A DNA stretch of 64,000 bases from Clostridium tagluense. Its GTDB lineage: Bacteria > Bacillota > Clostridia > Clostridiales > Clostridiaceae. Made by a program: the position numbers and the translations under genes. The notes below the pieces were generated by a model that was not told the DNA's origin, made no database searches, and saw nothing but the letters and a program-made list of their open reading frames with translations. Numbering within the stretch: the first letter of the stretch is position 1; the number at the start of each line of letters is the position of its first letter. The stretch covers positions 124,001-188,000 of the forward strand of contig NZ_BHYK01000008.1 of NCBI RefSeq assembly GCF_003865095.1. Reading direction: 5' to 3'. Of this stretch, positions 26,582 through 35,636 are shown piece by piece.

Positions 26582-26788
26582 AATGTTTTTAGAAAATCTA
26601 AGTAAATCAAACAATTCCATATCTATGAAATTATGATTATCGTTTACTAAGCCCTATGCTTCTGTGTTTGGCTTTTGACTGCTACAGGAAAGAATGTTAT
26701 ACCTAATTAGACTGGTTTTTATTATTATGAGGTACATAAGTAATTATTAGTGGATTATATTTAAGATTTATATAAGGAGTGATAGATT

Positions 26789-27964
26789 TTGGTTGCTGAT
26801 AAACTGTTTTATAAAACTTTATTAAAAAACATGTTTTCTGATTCATTTGGAATTGTGTTTTGGGATGGGAGTGAAGAAAACTACGGTGAAGGTGAGTCTA
26901 AATTTAAAATTATTTTTAATGAGCCAATACCAAAAGGTGATATTATAAATGATCCATCAATAGCCTTAGGAGAAGCATATATGACTAAAAAAATAGATAT
27001 AGAAGGTAGTGTACAGTCTGTTATAGAATCCTTATATAATAATAAGGAGAGCTTTTTGAGGAAAAGTGAGATGTATCAAAAACTAATTAAAATAGTAAAA
27101 AGTACTATAAAAAAAAGCAAAGATAACATACAATTTCATTATGATATTGGTAATGACTTTTATAAATTATGGTTAGATGATAATATGACTTATTCTTGCG
27201 CATATTTCGAAAAGGATACAGACTCTTTAAATCAAGCTCAAAAGAACAAAATAGATTATATTTTAAGAAAATTAAACTTAAAGCAAGGTCAAAGCTTACT
27301 TGATATAGGTTGTGGATGGGGCGAACTAATAATTTCAGCAGCTAAACAATATAAAGTGAAGGCTACTGGAATTACCTTAAGCTCAGAACAGCTCCAAAAG
27401 GCTAATGAAAGAATAAAAGCTGAAGGATTAGAGGAGTTAGTTCAGGTTAGGCTTGTAGATTACAGAGAATTGAAGAATATGAGTTTTGATAGAATAGTTA
27501 GCATAGGAATGCTAGAGCATGTAGGAAAAGAAAATTTGCCAGAATACTTTAATGTAGTAAATAATCTTTTAAAGGAAAAAGGTCTGTCTTTACTTCATTG
27601 TATAACGGGAGTAAATGAAAGCGGTACAAACACATGGATAGATAAATATATTTTTCCAGGTGGAGACATACCTGGAATTAAAAACATAATTACTTATATA
27701 GCAGAACGGAAATTTGAATTAATAGATATAGAAAATCTTAGAAGACACTATGGAAAAACATTGGAACATTGGGCTGAAAATTTTGAAAATGCTCTTCCTA
27801 TAATAGAAAAGAGTAAAGATGAAACATTTATAAGAATGTGGAGACTATATTTAAGTTCCTGTGCAGCATCTTTTAATTGTGCTAATATAAATCTTCACCA
27901 AATATTATTTGTAAAAGGTGTAAATAATGATTTGCCTTGCACAAGAGAGTATATGTATAAATAG
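26789..27964 (+). CDS. Cyclopropane-fatty-acyl-phospholipid synthase-like methyltransferase
   Basis: S-adenosylmethionine-dependent enzyme of 391 residues that adds a methylene bridge to unsaturated acyl chains in membrane phospholipid. The family block FHYDIGNDFYKLWLD is near residue 113 and CAYFEKDTDSL near 135. The SAM site LLDIGCGWGELI is near 170. IVSIGMLEHVGKENLPEYF near 235 and the late ENLRRHYGKTLEHW are also family motifs. The start is TTG at 26789, 9 bp after AAGGAG. It stands alone, with 250 bp upstream holding only palindrome copy 1 and no gene. It would alter membrane fluidity under cold, acid or solvent stress (family knowledge). Confidence 0.93.
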   Translation: MVADKLFYKTLLKNMFSDSFGIVFWDGSEENYGEGESKFKIIFNEPIPKGDIINDPSIALGEAYMTKKIDIEGSVQSVIESLYNNKESFLRKSEMYQKLIKIVKSTIKKSKDNIQFHYDIGNDFYKLWLDDNMTYSCAYFEKDTDSLNQAQKNKIDYILRKLNLKQGQSLLDIGCGWGELIISAAKQYKVKATGITLSSEQLQKANERIKAEGLEELVQVRLVDYRELKNMSFDRIVSIGMLEHVGKENLPEYFNVVNNLLKEKGLSLLHCITGVNESGTNTWIDKYIFPGGDIPGIKNIITYIAERKFELIDIENLRRHYGKTLEHWAENFENALPIIEKSKDETFIRMWRLYLSSCAASFNCANINLHQILFVKGVNNDLPCTREYMYK

Positions 27965-28054
27965 GTAAATGCCTTATGAGATTTAATAATAAAATTACAA
28001 AAATAGATTTTTGATTGCATGTATGTAAATACTATATAAAAAGTAGGTGAAATA

Positions 28055-28408
28055 ATGAAGTACTTAAGACAATTAATGATTATTTTGATTCCATATCTTA
28101 TTGGAACCGTATTACAACTAATATTTAATTTGCCAATTCCAGGATCAGTAATTGGACTTATTTTATTGTTTTTAGCATTACAAATAGGAATAATTAAAGT
28201 TGAAATGATAGAAGAACTTTGTGAGTTTCTTTTATCAAACATGTCTTTTTTCTTTATTCCTGCTGGAGTAGGTTTAATGACAGCCTTCGGTGTGTTAAAA
28301 GGAAAATGGATACCATTTATCATTATAGTTATTATTTCCACGTGTTTAGTTTGGATTGTAACAGCCTTCGTAGTTAAAATTTTGAGGAGTGGACGTAAAT
28401 ATGAATAA
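28055..28408 (+). CDS. CidA/LrgA family holin-like membrane protein
   Basis: A 117-residue membrane protein with four predicted helices, the size and layout of CidA/LrgA. The motif FNLPIPGSVIGLILLFLAL near residue 24 is diagnostic. The proteins are described as holin-like modulators of murein hydrolase activity and, more recently, as transport-linked with their partner. It overlaps the CidB-type gene by 8 bp. A ribosome site AGTAGGTG precedes the ATG. Whether it corresponds to CidA or LrgA cannot be decided, because no regulator is adjacent. Confidence 0.9.
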   Translation: MKYLRQLMIILIPYLIGTVLQLIFNLPIPGSVIGLILLFLALQIGIIKVEMIEELCEFLLSNMSFFFIPAGVGLMTAFGVLKGKWIPFIIIVIISTCLVWIVTAFVVKILRSGRKYE

Positions 28409-29105
28409 TTTAATTGCCTCACCAGTTTTTGGTGTGCTAATATCCCTTATTGCTTATGAAATTGGAATTTATATAAAGAAAAAAGGAAAACTTCCAATTT
28501 TCAATCCACTTTTAATAGCAATTATTATATTAATAGTTTTTCTTACAAAATTTCATATTAAATATGAAGACTACAATAACGGAGGGCAAATAATCTCGTT
28601 TTTCTTATTTCCTGCTACAGTGGCATTAGCTTTGCCTATGTATAAGAAATTTTCATTATTTAAAGAAAATGCTATGCCAATACTTATAGGGATTTTTAGT
28701 GGTGCTATTGTGGGTTTTGTATGTGTAGTGTTTCTTTCAAAATTATTTGGGATTGACCATGTAATTATTGAATCTTTGATACCAAAGTCTATAACAACAC
28801 CTATAGGAATAGTTTTATCAAAGCAGTTAGGTGGACTTCCATCAATTACGGTTGTAGCTATAATAATGACCGGGATTATAGGTTCAATTGTGGGCCCCTT
28901 TCTATATAGTATTTTTAAAATTAAAGATAAAGTTGCCCTAGGAATTGCTATGGGAGCGTCTGCTCATGCGCTTGGGACAGCCAGGGCTATGGAAATAGGG
29001 GAAACTGAGGGGGCAATGAGTGGCTTAACTATGGCTATTTCAGGAATTGTTGCTGTTCTTTTATACCCTATTTTGTGGAAAATATTTCTTGCACTCTTAA
29101 AATAA
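28401..29105 (+). CDS. CidB/LrgB family membrane protein
   Basis: Partner of the preceding protein, 234 residues, with six or more hydrophobic segments. ESLIPKSITTPIGIVLSKQL near residue 125 and GIAMGASAHALGTARAMEIG near 184 are the conserved LrgB motifs. I start at ATG 28401, 11 bp after GAGGAG. The in-frame GTG at 28389 would overlap the ribosome site. Overlap with the upstream gene indicates translational coupling. Plant and bacterial relatives move glycolate, pyruvate or similar acids; function here is not shown. Confidence 0.9.
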   Translation: MNNLIASPVFGVLISLIAYEIGIYIKKKGKLPIFNPLLIAIIILIVFLTKFHIKYEDYNNGGQIISFFLFPATVALALPMYKKFSLFKENAMPILIGIFSGAIVGFVCVVFLSKLFGIDHVIIESLIPKSITTPIGIVLSKQLGGLPSITVVAIIMTGIIGSIVGPFLYSIFKIKDKVALGIAMGASAHALGTARAMEIGETEGAMSGLTMAISGIVAVLLYPILWKIFLALLK

Positions 29106-29184
29106 TTTATTAATATACTGTATTTTAGGTGGCAATTAAATTGTGTCTACAAATATAATATAAGCTTGATAAGGAGGTATTTTT

Positions 29185-29751
29185 ATGGAGAAAAATGAAA
29201 ACAAAGGGCCGCTAAATAAATTATTTGATTCAATAGACAATTTAGTATCTGATGAGAAGGAGCAAAAATTAAGAAGTAAATTGGGAAAAGAGATACGCAG
29301 GTGTATTTTTACAGATGATATAATTGAGAAACTTAATGAGAATGATTTTACAGGTTTGGTTGAACAGGAAGAAGAATTAATAGAGCTTTTTTCTATGATA
29401 TTTCCTGTTTTTGTTGAAAAAAATGATGTTATATTTAGGTTATATAAGCATAAAATTGAAGTTGATTTATCAGAAAAAATGAGTGATAGATATATTTATA
29501 TCTTTTCAGATGGGAGACTTACGTCAGGTTTATTTGAGTGTTTTAAGCTTTATGATGATGAATATATTTATGGAGTAAAAAAGATAATAAATATCATCCC
29601 AAGTTTTAGAGAAACTATACTAGAGGAGCTGATAAATTTAGATAAAAATGAAAAGCTACATAAAGAAAAGATGGGAACTTATAAGGACAGAGAAATAGTA
29701 GCTAAGAGAAATTTCAATGAATTGTTAGAGAACTTAAATAAAGTTAAGTAA
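29185..29751 (+). CDS. Hypothetical soluble protein, 188 residues
   Basis: I do not recognise a family. The product is charged and mostly helical in character, with no signal peptide or membrane segment. It has an acidic middle (TGLVEQEEELIELFSM) and a lysine/asparagine-rich end (RNFNELLENLNKVK) that could form coiled coil. A strong AAGGAGG site stands 7 bp before ATG, and an intrinsic terminator follows, so it is probably a real single-gene unit. A regulatory or scaffolding role is possible but unsupported. Confidence 0.7.
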   Translation: MEKNENKGPLNKLFDSIDNLVSDEKEQKLRSKLGKEIRRCIFTDDIIEKLNENDFTGLVEQEEELIELFSMIFPVFVEKNDVIFRLYKHKIEVDLSEKMSDRYIYIFSDGRLTSGLFECFKLYDDEYIYGVKKIINIIPSFRETILEELINLDKNEKLHKEKMGTYKDREIVAKRNFNELLENLNKVK

Positions 29752-29817
29752 ATGTGTATAAATATTTTATATAGGAATTCTTTTGTGGATAAATAATTAA
29801 ATAGTGGATTTTAAGGA

Positions 29818-29862
29818 GGCAGTAAGGTTGCAGAATATTTTGCAAACTTGCTGTCTTTTTTC
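29818..29862. terminator. Intrinsic terminator between the 188-aa protein and the VanW gene
   Basis: CAGTAAGGTTGCA / TTGCAAACTTGCTG stem with two mismatches followed by TCTTTTTT. It lies between convergent genes and probably serves the plus-strand gene. Confidence 0.8.
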
Positions 29863-29865
29863 AGG

Positions 29866-31131
29866 TTATGTTGGGTTAATAGTATCGGTGTAAAGCAAAG
29901 ATTTAGATAAGAGGTTGCCATTCTCATAAGTAACCCTAAACACATTTACCTTATCTCCCACCACTTCATTAATAACCTCATATTTTTTATTACTAAGAAT
30001 TGAATTTGAGTACACATTAAATGTTACAGTTTTGTTTTGCACTATAGATTCTATATATATTGGGTAAGAATATGTATTTTTAAACCTATAATCCAGAAGC
30101 CCATAGGCAACTGTAGCATCTAGACCTTGACCAATATATGCGGAATGTAAAGTGTGAGGGTACCTTTCCACGGAAATTATATTAGTTCTCAAAATAGCAT
30201 TATAGAGTGTAGTTGACACTTGGCACACTCCACCACCTATGTCATCTACAATTTTATCATCTATAATTCCTTTTGCAGTTTTATAGCCTCTTTCAATAGA
30301 TCTTTCACCTACTTCATCATTAAAGCTGAAAATATCACCTGGCATAAGAATTTTTCCATTTATAGCGCTGGAAGCTACTCTAATATTTTCTGAGCGATTT
30401 TCACTTGAATTCTCAAAGTCAGTTGTAACAGTAGATATCATAGTATTTACACCTTTTAAATCATTTTCTTTAATTTTTGGTTCAACTTTTCTTAATTCAG
30501 CTTGGACTATTAAATTTTGTTCTTGTTCAATATTATTAATTTTGTTAATTATAGCTTGTTTTAAAATTGCGGGATCAACCGTATATCCATATTCCTCTTT
30601 AGCTATAAGCAATTGCCCTAAATTGTTTTTAATAAGAGTTGCATTGGTTGCTTTTTTACTATTCTCTTTAACAATCTCCTTAAGAACTGTATCTACAATA
30701 TTATAATTGTAAGTATGCTTAAGCTTAAGAACTTTCTCACCATGTGAATTTATAGCAAGAAAATTTTTGAAAATATTATCTTTTCTGCCAATATCATAAG
30801 CACTATCAAGGACTTTGATATAATTATATTTCATATCAAGTTTTGATGTATCAATAGTATATTGTTTGTTATTAAGTTTTACTGTTATATTTTTTTGCGC
30901 AATGAGTTTATTTTGATTTTCAACAATAGCTTTTTTTGCTTCATCCACTGTCTTTCCACCTACATATATATCTTCTACCCATACCTTTGGATATATTTTT
31001 GATTTGTATTTTGTTATGTTATAATACATGCTAATTCCTTGCATACTAAATAGAACTCCAATTATAATAAATACTGGCTTTTTTCTTTTTTTCGTTTGTT
31101 TTTCTGTTTTTGTAATAACATTTGACAACAT
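29866..31131 (-). CDS. VanW family cell-envelope protein
   Basis: A 421-residue exported or membrane-anchored protein. A basic N-terminus (KQTKKRKKP) precedes one hydrophobic segment (VFIIIGVLFSMQGISMYY, about 20-37). Residues 50-220 look like the putative peptidoglycan-binding domain that often precedes VanW. The VanW domain follows, with ILMPGDIFSFNDEVGERS near 255, DDIGGGVCQVSTTLYNA near 288 and SVERYPHTLHSAYIGQGLDA near 315. VanW's biochemical role is unknown; a cell-wall function is inferred. The gene is monocistronic on the minus strand. Confidence 0.9.
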   Translation of the reverse strand: MLSNVITKTEKQTKKRKKPVFIIIGVLFSMQGISMYYNITKYKSKIYPKVWVEDIYVGGKTVDEAKKAIVENQNKLIAQKNITVKLNNKQYTIDTSKLDMKYNYIKVLDSAYDIGRKDNIFKNFLAINSHGEKVLKLKHTYNYNIVDTVLKEIVKENSKKATNATLIKNNLGQLLIAKEEYGYTVDPAILKQAIINKINNIEQEQNLIVQAELRKVEPKIKENDLKGVNTMISTVTTDFENSSENRSENIRVASSAINGKILMPGDIFSFNDEVGERSIERGYKTAKGIIDDKIVDDIGGGVCQVSTTLYNAILRTNIISVERYPHTLHSAYIGQGLDATVAYGLLDYRFKNTYSYPIYIESIVQNKTVTFNVYSNSILSNKKYEVINEVVGDKVNVFRVTYENGNLLSKSLLYTDTINPT

Positions 31132-31311
31132 TGTTGTTGCACCTCTTCTTATGATTAATAATAAATATATTATATATGTATAATAATAAAACTATTGTAG
31201 ATGTTTTACAATAGCATTACTCTTATATATTTAATATTTTCAAATACTCCTTTTTCGAGAAATATTATTATACAGCTAAATATAAGGTTATAGGTGATAA
31301 ATGCAGAATAG

Positions 31312-31343
31312 GCCACCCACATGCCAATTGCCATGTGGGTGGC
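31312..31343. repeat. Dispersed palindrome copy 2 (best match)
   Basis: GCCACCCACATG - CCAATTGC - CATGTGGGTGGC, perfect 12-bp arms. It lies 5 bp beyond the stop of the small minus-strand gene at 31349 and could end its transcript (ATTTATTATT on one side). Confidence 0.85.
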
Positions 31344-31348
31344 ATTTA

Positions 31349-31480
31349 TTATTCATCCTCATATTGTTTAGCGATTTTATCTGCACGTTTTTTTGAAAGT
31401 CGATTCAATCCCCAAGAAATTAAAAACCAATAAACAAACGCACACAAGAAAACAATGATAATGGTTGCTTTATTTCGCAT
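31349..31480 (-). CDS. Small single-pass membrane protein, 43 residues
   Basis: Open frame ATG to TAA giving a hydrophobic helix (TIIIVFLCAFVYWFLISW, residues 6-23) followed by a basic-acidic tail (RLSKKRADKIAKQYEDE). This profile, with positive residues after the helix, is typical of real small membrane proteins rather than chance. The frame stays open upstream for another dozen codons (NDYTKY before Met1) into palindrome copy 3, and no clear ribosome site precedes the ATG. The true start may therefore lie upstream or have been disturbed. Palindrome copies 2 and 3 flank the gene on both sides. Function unknown. Confidence 0.5.
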   Translation of the reverse strand: MRNKATIIIVFLCAFVYWFLISWGLNRLSKKRADKIAKQYEDE

Positions 31481-31507
31481 ATATTTTGTGTAATCATTTA
31501 GTATGGG

Positions 31508-31539
31508 GCCACTCGCATGCCAAATGCCACATAGATGGC
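31508..31539. repeat. Dispersed palindrome copy 3 (degenerate)
   Basis: GCCACTCGCATGCCAAATGC then CACATAGATGGC. The outer GCCA/TGGC and the GCATGCC core match copies 1 and 2; the inner arms have several mismatches. It is 164 bp from copy 2, on the other side of the small membrane-protein gene. Confidence 0.6.
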
Positions 31540-31567
31540 ACTATTTTGACGGAAAAATAAAAAAAAA

Positions 31568-31596
31568 TTGCATTTATTCTAAAAATCATGTATTGT
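31568..31596 (+). promoter_or_regulatory. Predicted sigma-A promoter for pyruvate carboxylase
   Basis: TTGCAT (31568-31573), a 17-bp spacer, then TATTGT (31591-31596). It is about 60 bp upstream of the GTG start. Spacing is ideal, and each box has four of six consensus bases. Confidence 0.5.
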
Positions 31597-31656
31597 AGTT
31601 GGTAATGAACAATGAAAAATAAAGTGCGCAAAAGCTTAATACAGGGGGTATAAACA

Positions 31657-34600
31657 GTGAAAAAATTTAAAAGAGTACTAGTAGCAAATAGAGGCGAAAT
31701 TGCCATAAGAATTTTTAGAGCCTGTCATGAACTCGGGATTCGTACCGTGGCGATTTATTCCAATGAGGATAAATATTCACTTTTCAAAACTAAGGCAGAT
31801 GAAGCTTATTTAATTGGAGAAAACAAGAGTCCCGTTGAGGCATATCTAAACATTGAGGAGATAATAAGTCTTGCACTTAAAAAAGGAGTGGACGCCATTC
31901 ATCCAGGGTATGGTTTCTTATCAGAAAACCCTGAATTTGCAAAAAAGTGTGCTAGTGCAGGTATTGAATTTATAGGACCTACAGCAGAAATGATGGATAA
32001 ACTGGGAGACAAGATTAAATCAAAAATTGTAGCAAATGCAGTGGGAGTTCCTACTATACCTGGAGATAAAAAAGAAGTTGAAACAATTGAGCAGGCAAAG
32101 GAACTTGCAGCGAAATGTGGATATCCCGTTATGATAAAGGCAGTTGCTGGTGGCGGTGGGCGCGGTATGCGAATTGTAAGAAACGAAGGAGAACTTGCCT
32201 CTTCTTATAGAAGTGCTAAAAGTGAAGCAAAAAAAGCCTTTGGAATTGACCAGCTTTATATAGAAAAATATCTTGAAAAGTCTAAACATATAGAAGTTCA
32301 GGTTCTTGGAGATAAGTTTGGCAATATTGTTCATTTGCATGAAAGAGATTGCTCTATTCAAAGAAGGCATCAAAAGGTTGTAGAATATACTCCTGCTTTT
32401 TCAATATCGCAGGAAAAAAGAAATGAAATATGTAGTGACGCACTAAAAATAGCTAAATCAGTAAATTATAGAAGTGCTGGAACCTTAGAGTTCTTAGTTG
32501 ATACCCATGGAAATCATTTTTTTATAGAAATGAACCCTAGAATTCAAGTTGAGCATACTATTACAGAAATGGTAACAGGTATTGATATAGTTCAAAGTCA
32601 AATACTTATAGCAGAAGATTACGCACTAAATTCCGAAAATATTGGAATCTCTTGTCAAGAGGATGTTAAAGTTAACGGATATTCTATTCAGTGCCGAATA
32701 ACAACAGAGGACCCTTCTAATAATTTTGCACCAGATACTGGGAAAATAGAAGAATATAGAACAGGTTCTGGATTTGGAATAAGGCTTGATGGTGGTAATG
32801 GTTTTGCAGGAGCTGTAATTAGTCCTTATTATGATAGTCTACTCGTAAAAAACATATCTTGGTCTAGAACCTTTCAAGATGCCATAAAGAAGTCTATAAG
32901 AGCTGTGGAAGAAACTAAAATTACGGGAGTAAAGACAAATGTAGGTTTTTTAATTAATGTATTGAATCATCCTACTTTTTTAAAGGGAGAATGTAATACA
33001 GATTTTATTGAAGAAAATCCAGAATTAATATCCATTGCACCTAAGGCAGATGAAGAAAGCAAAGTGTTAAAATTCATTGGTGAAAAAGTGGTAAATGAAA
33101 CTAATGGCATTAAAAACCTTTATGATGTGCCACAAGTTCCCAAAATTATAATGCCAGAAAAATTAAGTGGGACAAAACAGATATTAGATATGCAGGGGAC
33201 AGAAGGTCTTTTAAAATGGGTGAAAGATCAAAATAAATTATTGTTAACAGATACTACTATGAGAGATGCTCATCAATCCTTAATGGCGACTAGAGTGCGA
33301 ACAAAGGATATGTTAAAGATAGCAAGTGCAACATCTGTTTATGGAGGAGATTTGTTTTCTCTTGAGATGTGGGGAGGAGCTACTTTTGATGTAGCTTACC
33401 GTTTTTTAAATGAATCCCCATGGGAAAGGCTGTCGCAGCTACGATCGAAAATTCCTAATGTGCTTTTCCAAATGCTTATACGTGGAGCAAATGCAGTAGG
33501 CTATAAAAATTATCCGGACAATATAATTCGGGAATTTATTAAAGAATCTGCAGAGACTGGTATTGATGTTTTTAGAATTTTTGATTCACTGAATTGGTTA
33601 AAAGGAATGGAAGTTTCAATAGAGGAAGTTCTTAAAAGTGGAAAGGTTGCAGAAGCGTGCATTTGTTACACTGGGGATATCTTAAATGATAAAAAAGATA
33701 AATATAATTTAGATTATTATATTAAGCTAGCAAAGGAAATTGAAAAAACAGGAGCTCATATTTTGGGAATAAAAGATATGTCTGCATTACTTAAACCTCA
33801 TGCTGCATTTAAGCTAATAGATGCTCTGAAAAAAGAAGTAGGAATGCCTATACATCTTCATACCCATGATACTACGGGCAATGGAGTTGCTACAGTACTT
33901 ATGGCGGCAGAGGCTGGTGTGGACATTGTAGATACTGCTTTTAATAGTATGTCAGGACTTACTAGTCAACCAGCTCTAAACTCAGTTGTTGCAGCACTTA
34001 AGAATACTGACAGAGATACTGGTATAGAACTTAAAGGGATTCAAGGAATTTCAGATTATTGGGATGCAGTAAGACCAGTTTATTCTAAGTTTGAATCAGG
34101 ACTCAAATCCGGTTCTGCTGAAATTTATCGATATGAGATTCCAGGAGGTCAATACTCTAACCTTAAACCTCAGGTAGAAAGTTTCGGTCTTTCTCATAAA
34201 TTTAATGAAATTAAAGAAATGTATAAGGTAGTAAATGATATGGTAGGGGATATTGTAAAGGTAACTCCATCATCTAAAATGGTTGGGGACTTTGCAATAT
34301 TTATGGTTCAAAATGACCTTACACCAGAAAATATATACCACAAAGCAACTAATATGTCTTTCCCAGATTCCGTTGTAGCATACTTTAAAGGAATGATGGG
34401 TCAACCAATGGGAGGCTTTCCAGAAAAGCTTCAGAAATTAGTTTTAAGGGGAGAAGAGCCAATTACTGCAAGACCTGGTGAATTGCTTCCTGACGAAGAT
34501 TTTAGTAAAATAGAAAAACACTTAATAGAAAAATTTAATATTGTTCCAGATAAAAAAGATTTGCTAAGCTATTCCTTATACCCTGAGGTATTCGATGGCT

Positions 34601-35085
34601 ATATGAAATACACTAAGGAGTTTGGAGATTTAAGTAGAATTGGAAGTGATGTTTATTTCCACGGGCTCAGCGAAGGTGAAACCTGTGAAGCTGAAATTGC
34701 TGATGGAAAAGCCTACATGATAAAGCTACTTAAAATAGGTAAATTGGATTTAGAAGGCAACAAAGTTGTGGCTTTTGAAGTGGATGGAAATAGAAGAGAA
34801 ATAAAAATAAAAGATAGAAATAACAAAGTTCTACAAGAGTTTCAAGCCTCAGAAATGGCGGATGCATCAAATCCTTTAGAGATTGGATCGCCAATACCTG
34901 GAACTGTCTCAGCCATTTTAGTGGCGCAGGGAGATACAGTAGCTGAAAATCAACCATTAATGATAGTTGAGGCTATGAAAATGGAGACTAGAGTAAGTGC
35001 AAGCATAGCAGGTGTGGTTGAGTCAATTAATGTTAAAGAAGGGCAACAAGTAAGGGCTGGAGAATTGCTAATAAATTTAAAATAA
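31657..35085 (+). CDS. pyc: Pyruvate carboxylase
   Basis: Biotin enzyme that carboxylates pyruvate to oxaloacetate with ATP and bicarbonate (anaplerosis). It is full length at 1142 residues with all three parts in one chain. The biotin carboxylase spans 1-450 (AVAGGGGRGMRIV near 163, FIEMNPRIQVEHT near 290). The carboxyltransferase barrel spans about 525-800 (LLTDTTMRDAHQSLMATRV near 530, HLHTHDTTGNG near 735). The biotin carrier is at the C-terminus, with EAMKMET near 1107 and the Lys as the biotin site. The start is GTG, 8 bp after AGGGGG. It is a single-gene transcript with its own promoter and terminators. Confidence 0.97.
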   Translation: MKKFKRVLVANRGEIAIRIFRACHELGIRTVAIYSNEDKYSLFKTKADEAYLIGENKSPVEAYLNIEEIISLALKKGVDAIHPGYGFLSENPEFAKKCASAGIEFIGPTAEMMDKLGDKIKSKIVANAVGVPTIPGDKKEVETIEQAKELAAKCGYPVMIKAVAGGGGRGMRIVRNEGELASSYRSAKSEAKKAFGIDQLYIEKYLEKSKHIEVQVLGDKFGNIVHLHERDCSIQRRHQKVVEYTPAFSISQEKRNEICSDALKIAKSVNYRSAGTLEFLVDTHGNHFFIEMNPRIQVEHTITEMVTGIDIVQSQILIAEDYALNSENIGISCQEDVKVNGYSIQCRITTEDPSNNFAPDTGKIEEYRTGSGFGIRLDGGNGFAGAVISPYYDSLLVKNISWSRTFQDAIKKSIRAVEETKITGVKTNVGFLINVLNHPTFLKGECNTDFIEENPELISIAPKADEESKVLKFIGEKVVNETNGIKNLYDVPQVPKIIMPEKLSGTKQILDMQGTEGLLKWVKDQNKLLLTDTTMRDAHQSLMATRVRTKDMLKIASATSVYGGDLFSLEMWGGATFDVAYRFLNESPWERLSQLRSKIPNVLFQMLIRGANAVGYKNYPDNIIREFIKESAETGIDVFRIFDSLNWLKGMEVSIEEVLKSGKVAEACICYTGDILNDKKDKYNLDYYIKLAKEIEKTGAHILGIKDMSALLKPHAAFKLIDALKKEVGMPIHLHTHDTTGNGVATVLMAAEAGVDIVDTAFNSMSGLTSQPALNSVVAALKNTDRDTGIELKGIQGISDYWDAVRPVYSKFESGLKSGSAEIYRYEIPGGQYSNLKPQVESFGLSHKFNEIKEMYKVVNDMVGDIVKVTPSSKMVGDFAIFMVQNDLTPENIYHKATNMSFPDSVVAYFKGMMGQPMGGFPEKLQKLVLRGEEPITARPGELLPDEDFSKIEKHLIEKFNIVPDKKDLLSYSLYPEVFDGYMKYTKEFGDLSRIGSDVYFHGLSEGETCEAEIADGKAYMIKLLKIGKLDLEGNKVVAFEVDGNRREIKIKDRNNKVLQEFQASEMADASNPLEIGSPIPGTVSAILVAQGDTVAENQPLMIVEAMKMETRVSASIAGVVESINVKEGQQVRAGELLINLK

Positions 35086-35092
35086 AAAGAAA

Positions 35093-35125
35093 ACTTCAGT
35101 GGGAGTCTAAATCTCCTTCTGAAGT
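35093..35125 (+). terminator. First hairpin after pyc
   Basis: ACTTCAGTGGGAG / CTCCTTCTGAAGT with a 7-nt loop and two internal mismatches, 8 bp after the stop codon. CGTTAATT follows rather than a T-run, so the next hairpin may complete termination. Confidence 0.65.
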
Positions 35126-35155
35126 CGTTAATTACAGCTCCGCAGGAGATGATTT

Positions 35156-35206
35156 AATGCGTTGGTAGAGAGAATTGAAATTCTTGAACCAGCGCATTTT
35201 GTTTTG
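35156..35206 (+). terminator. Second hairpin after pyc
   Basis: AATGCGTTGGT / ACCAGCGCATT with one mismatch, then TTGTTTT. It is a reasonable intrinsic terminator. Confidence 0.65.
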
Positions 35207-35368
35207 ATTATAATAGGGCATAAATTTTATTAAGATTAGATTTGTGAAAATAACAGATATTTTGACAAAAAAATTGCAAAAAAAAACAAATAACTGATTG
35301 AAATATGTTATTAATAAGTGTAAGTTGAAAAAATAGTAAAAAAATACAATAAAGGGTTGATATATATA

Positions 35369-35395
35369 TAAAGTAAATAGCAATTTAAACGATAA
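35369..35395 (+). promoter_or_regulatory. SigD (sigma-28)-like promoter for the chemoreceptor gene
   Basis: TAAA (35369-35372), 15 bp, then AACGATAA (35388-35395). This matches the motility/chemotaxis sigma consensus TAAA-N15-GCCGATAA except for two bases. It is the only such site I found in the 550-bp gap before the chemoreceptor gene. It implies a leader of about 235 nt. Confidence 0.55.
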
Positions 35396-35636
35396 TAAGG
35401 TATAGGATTATAACTATTTCAAAACAGGCTTAAAAAACAAAAATCACATAACTTAAATGATTACTGTAGTAATATAGGATTAGGTATGAAAGTATTGCCA
35501 AAGGCGGATTACAGGAGGTATTTTGAATATTAAAAGAGTGTAGTTATGACATAATCTAAAGATATTATTATAGTAAATCACTTTATGTACGAAATCTTAA
35601 AGAATGTATGATGAAAAAAAGAAGGGATGAGTTAAA
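35396..35636 (+). other. Long 5' leader of the chemoreceptor gene
   Basis: About 240 bp with no convincing reading frame. It contains CAAAGGCGGATTACAGGAGG near 35500 and several short inverted repeats, but I could not fit it to a known riboswitch consensus. It is recorded as unexplained leader DNA. Confidence 0.4.

Noticed and set aside
27895-28422. Open frame antisense to the CidA-type gene
   Set aside because: It covers the end of one gene and all of another with clear family motifs; no promoter or ribosome site supports it.
35396-35636. Possible c-di-GMP riboswitch before the chemoreceptor
   Set aside because: The expected conserved blocks of either c-di-GMP riboswitch class are not found.
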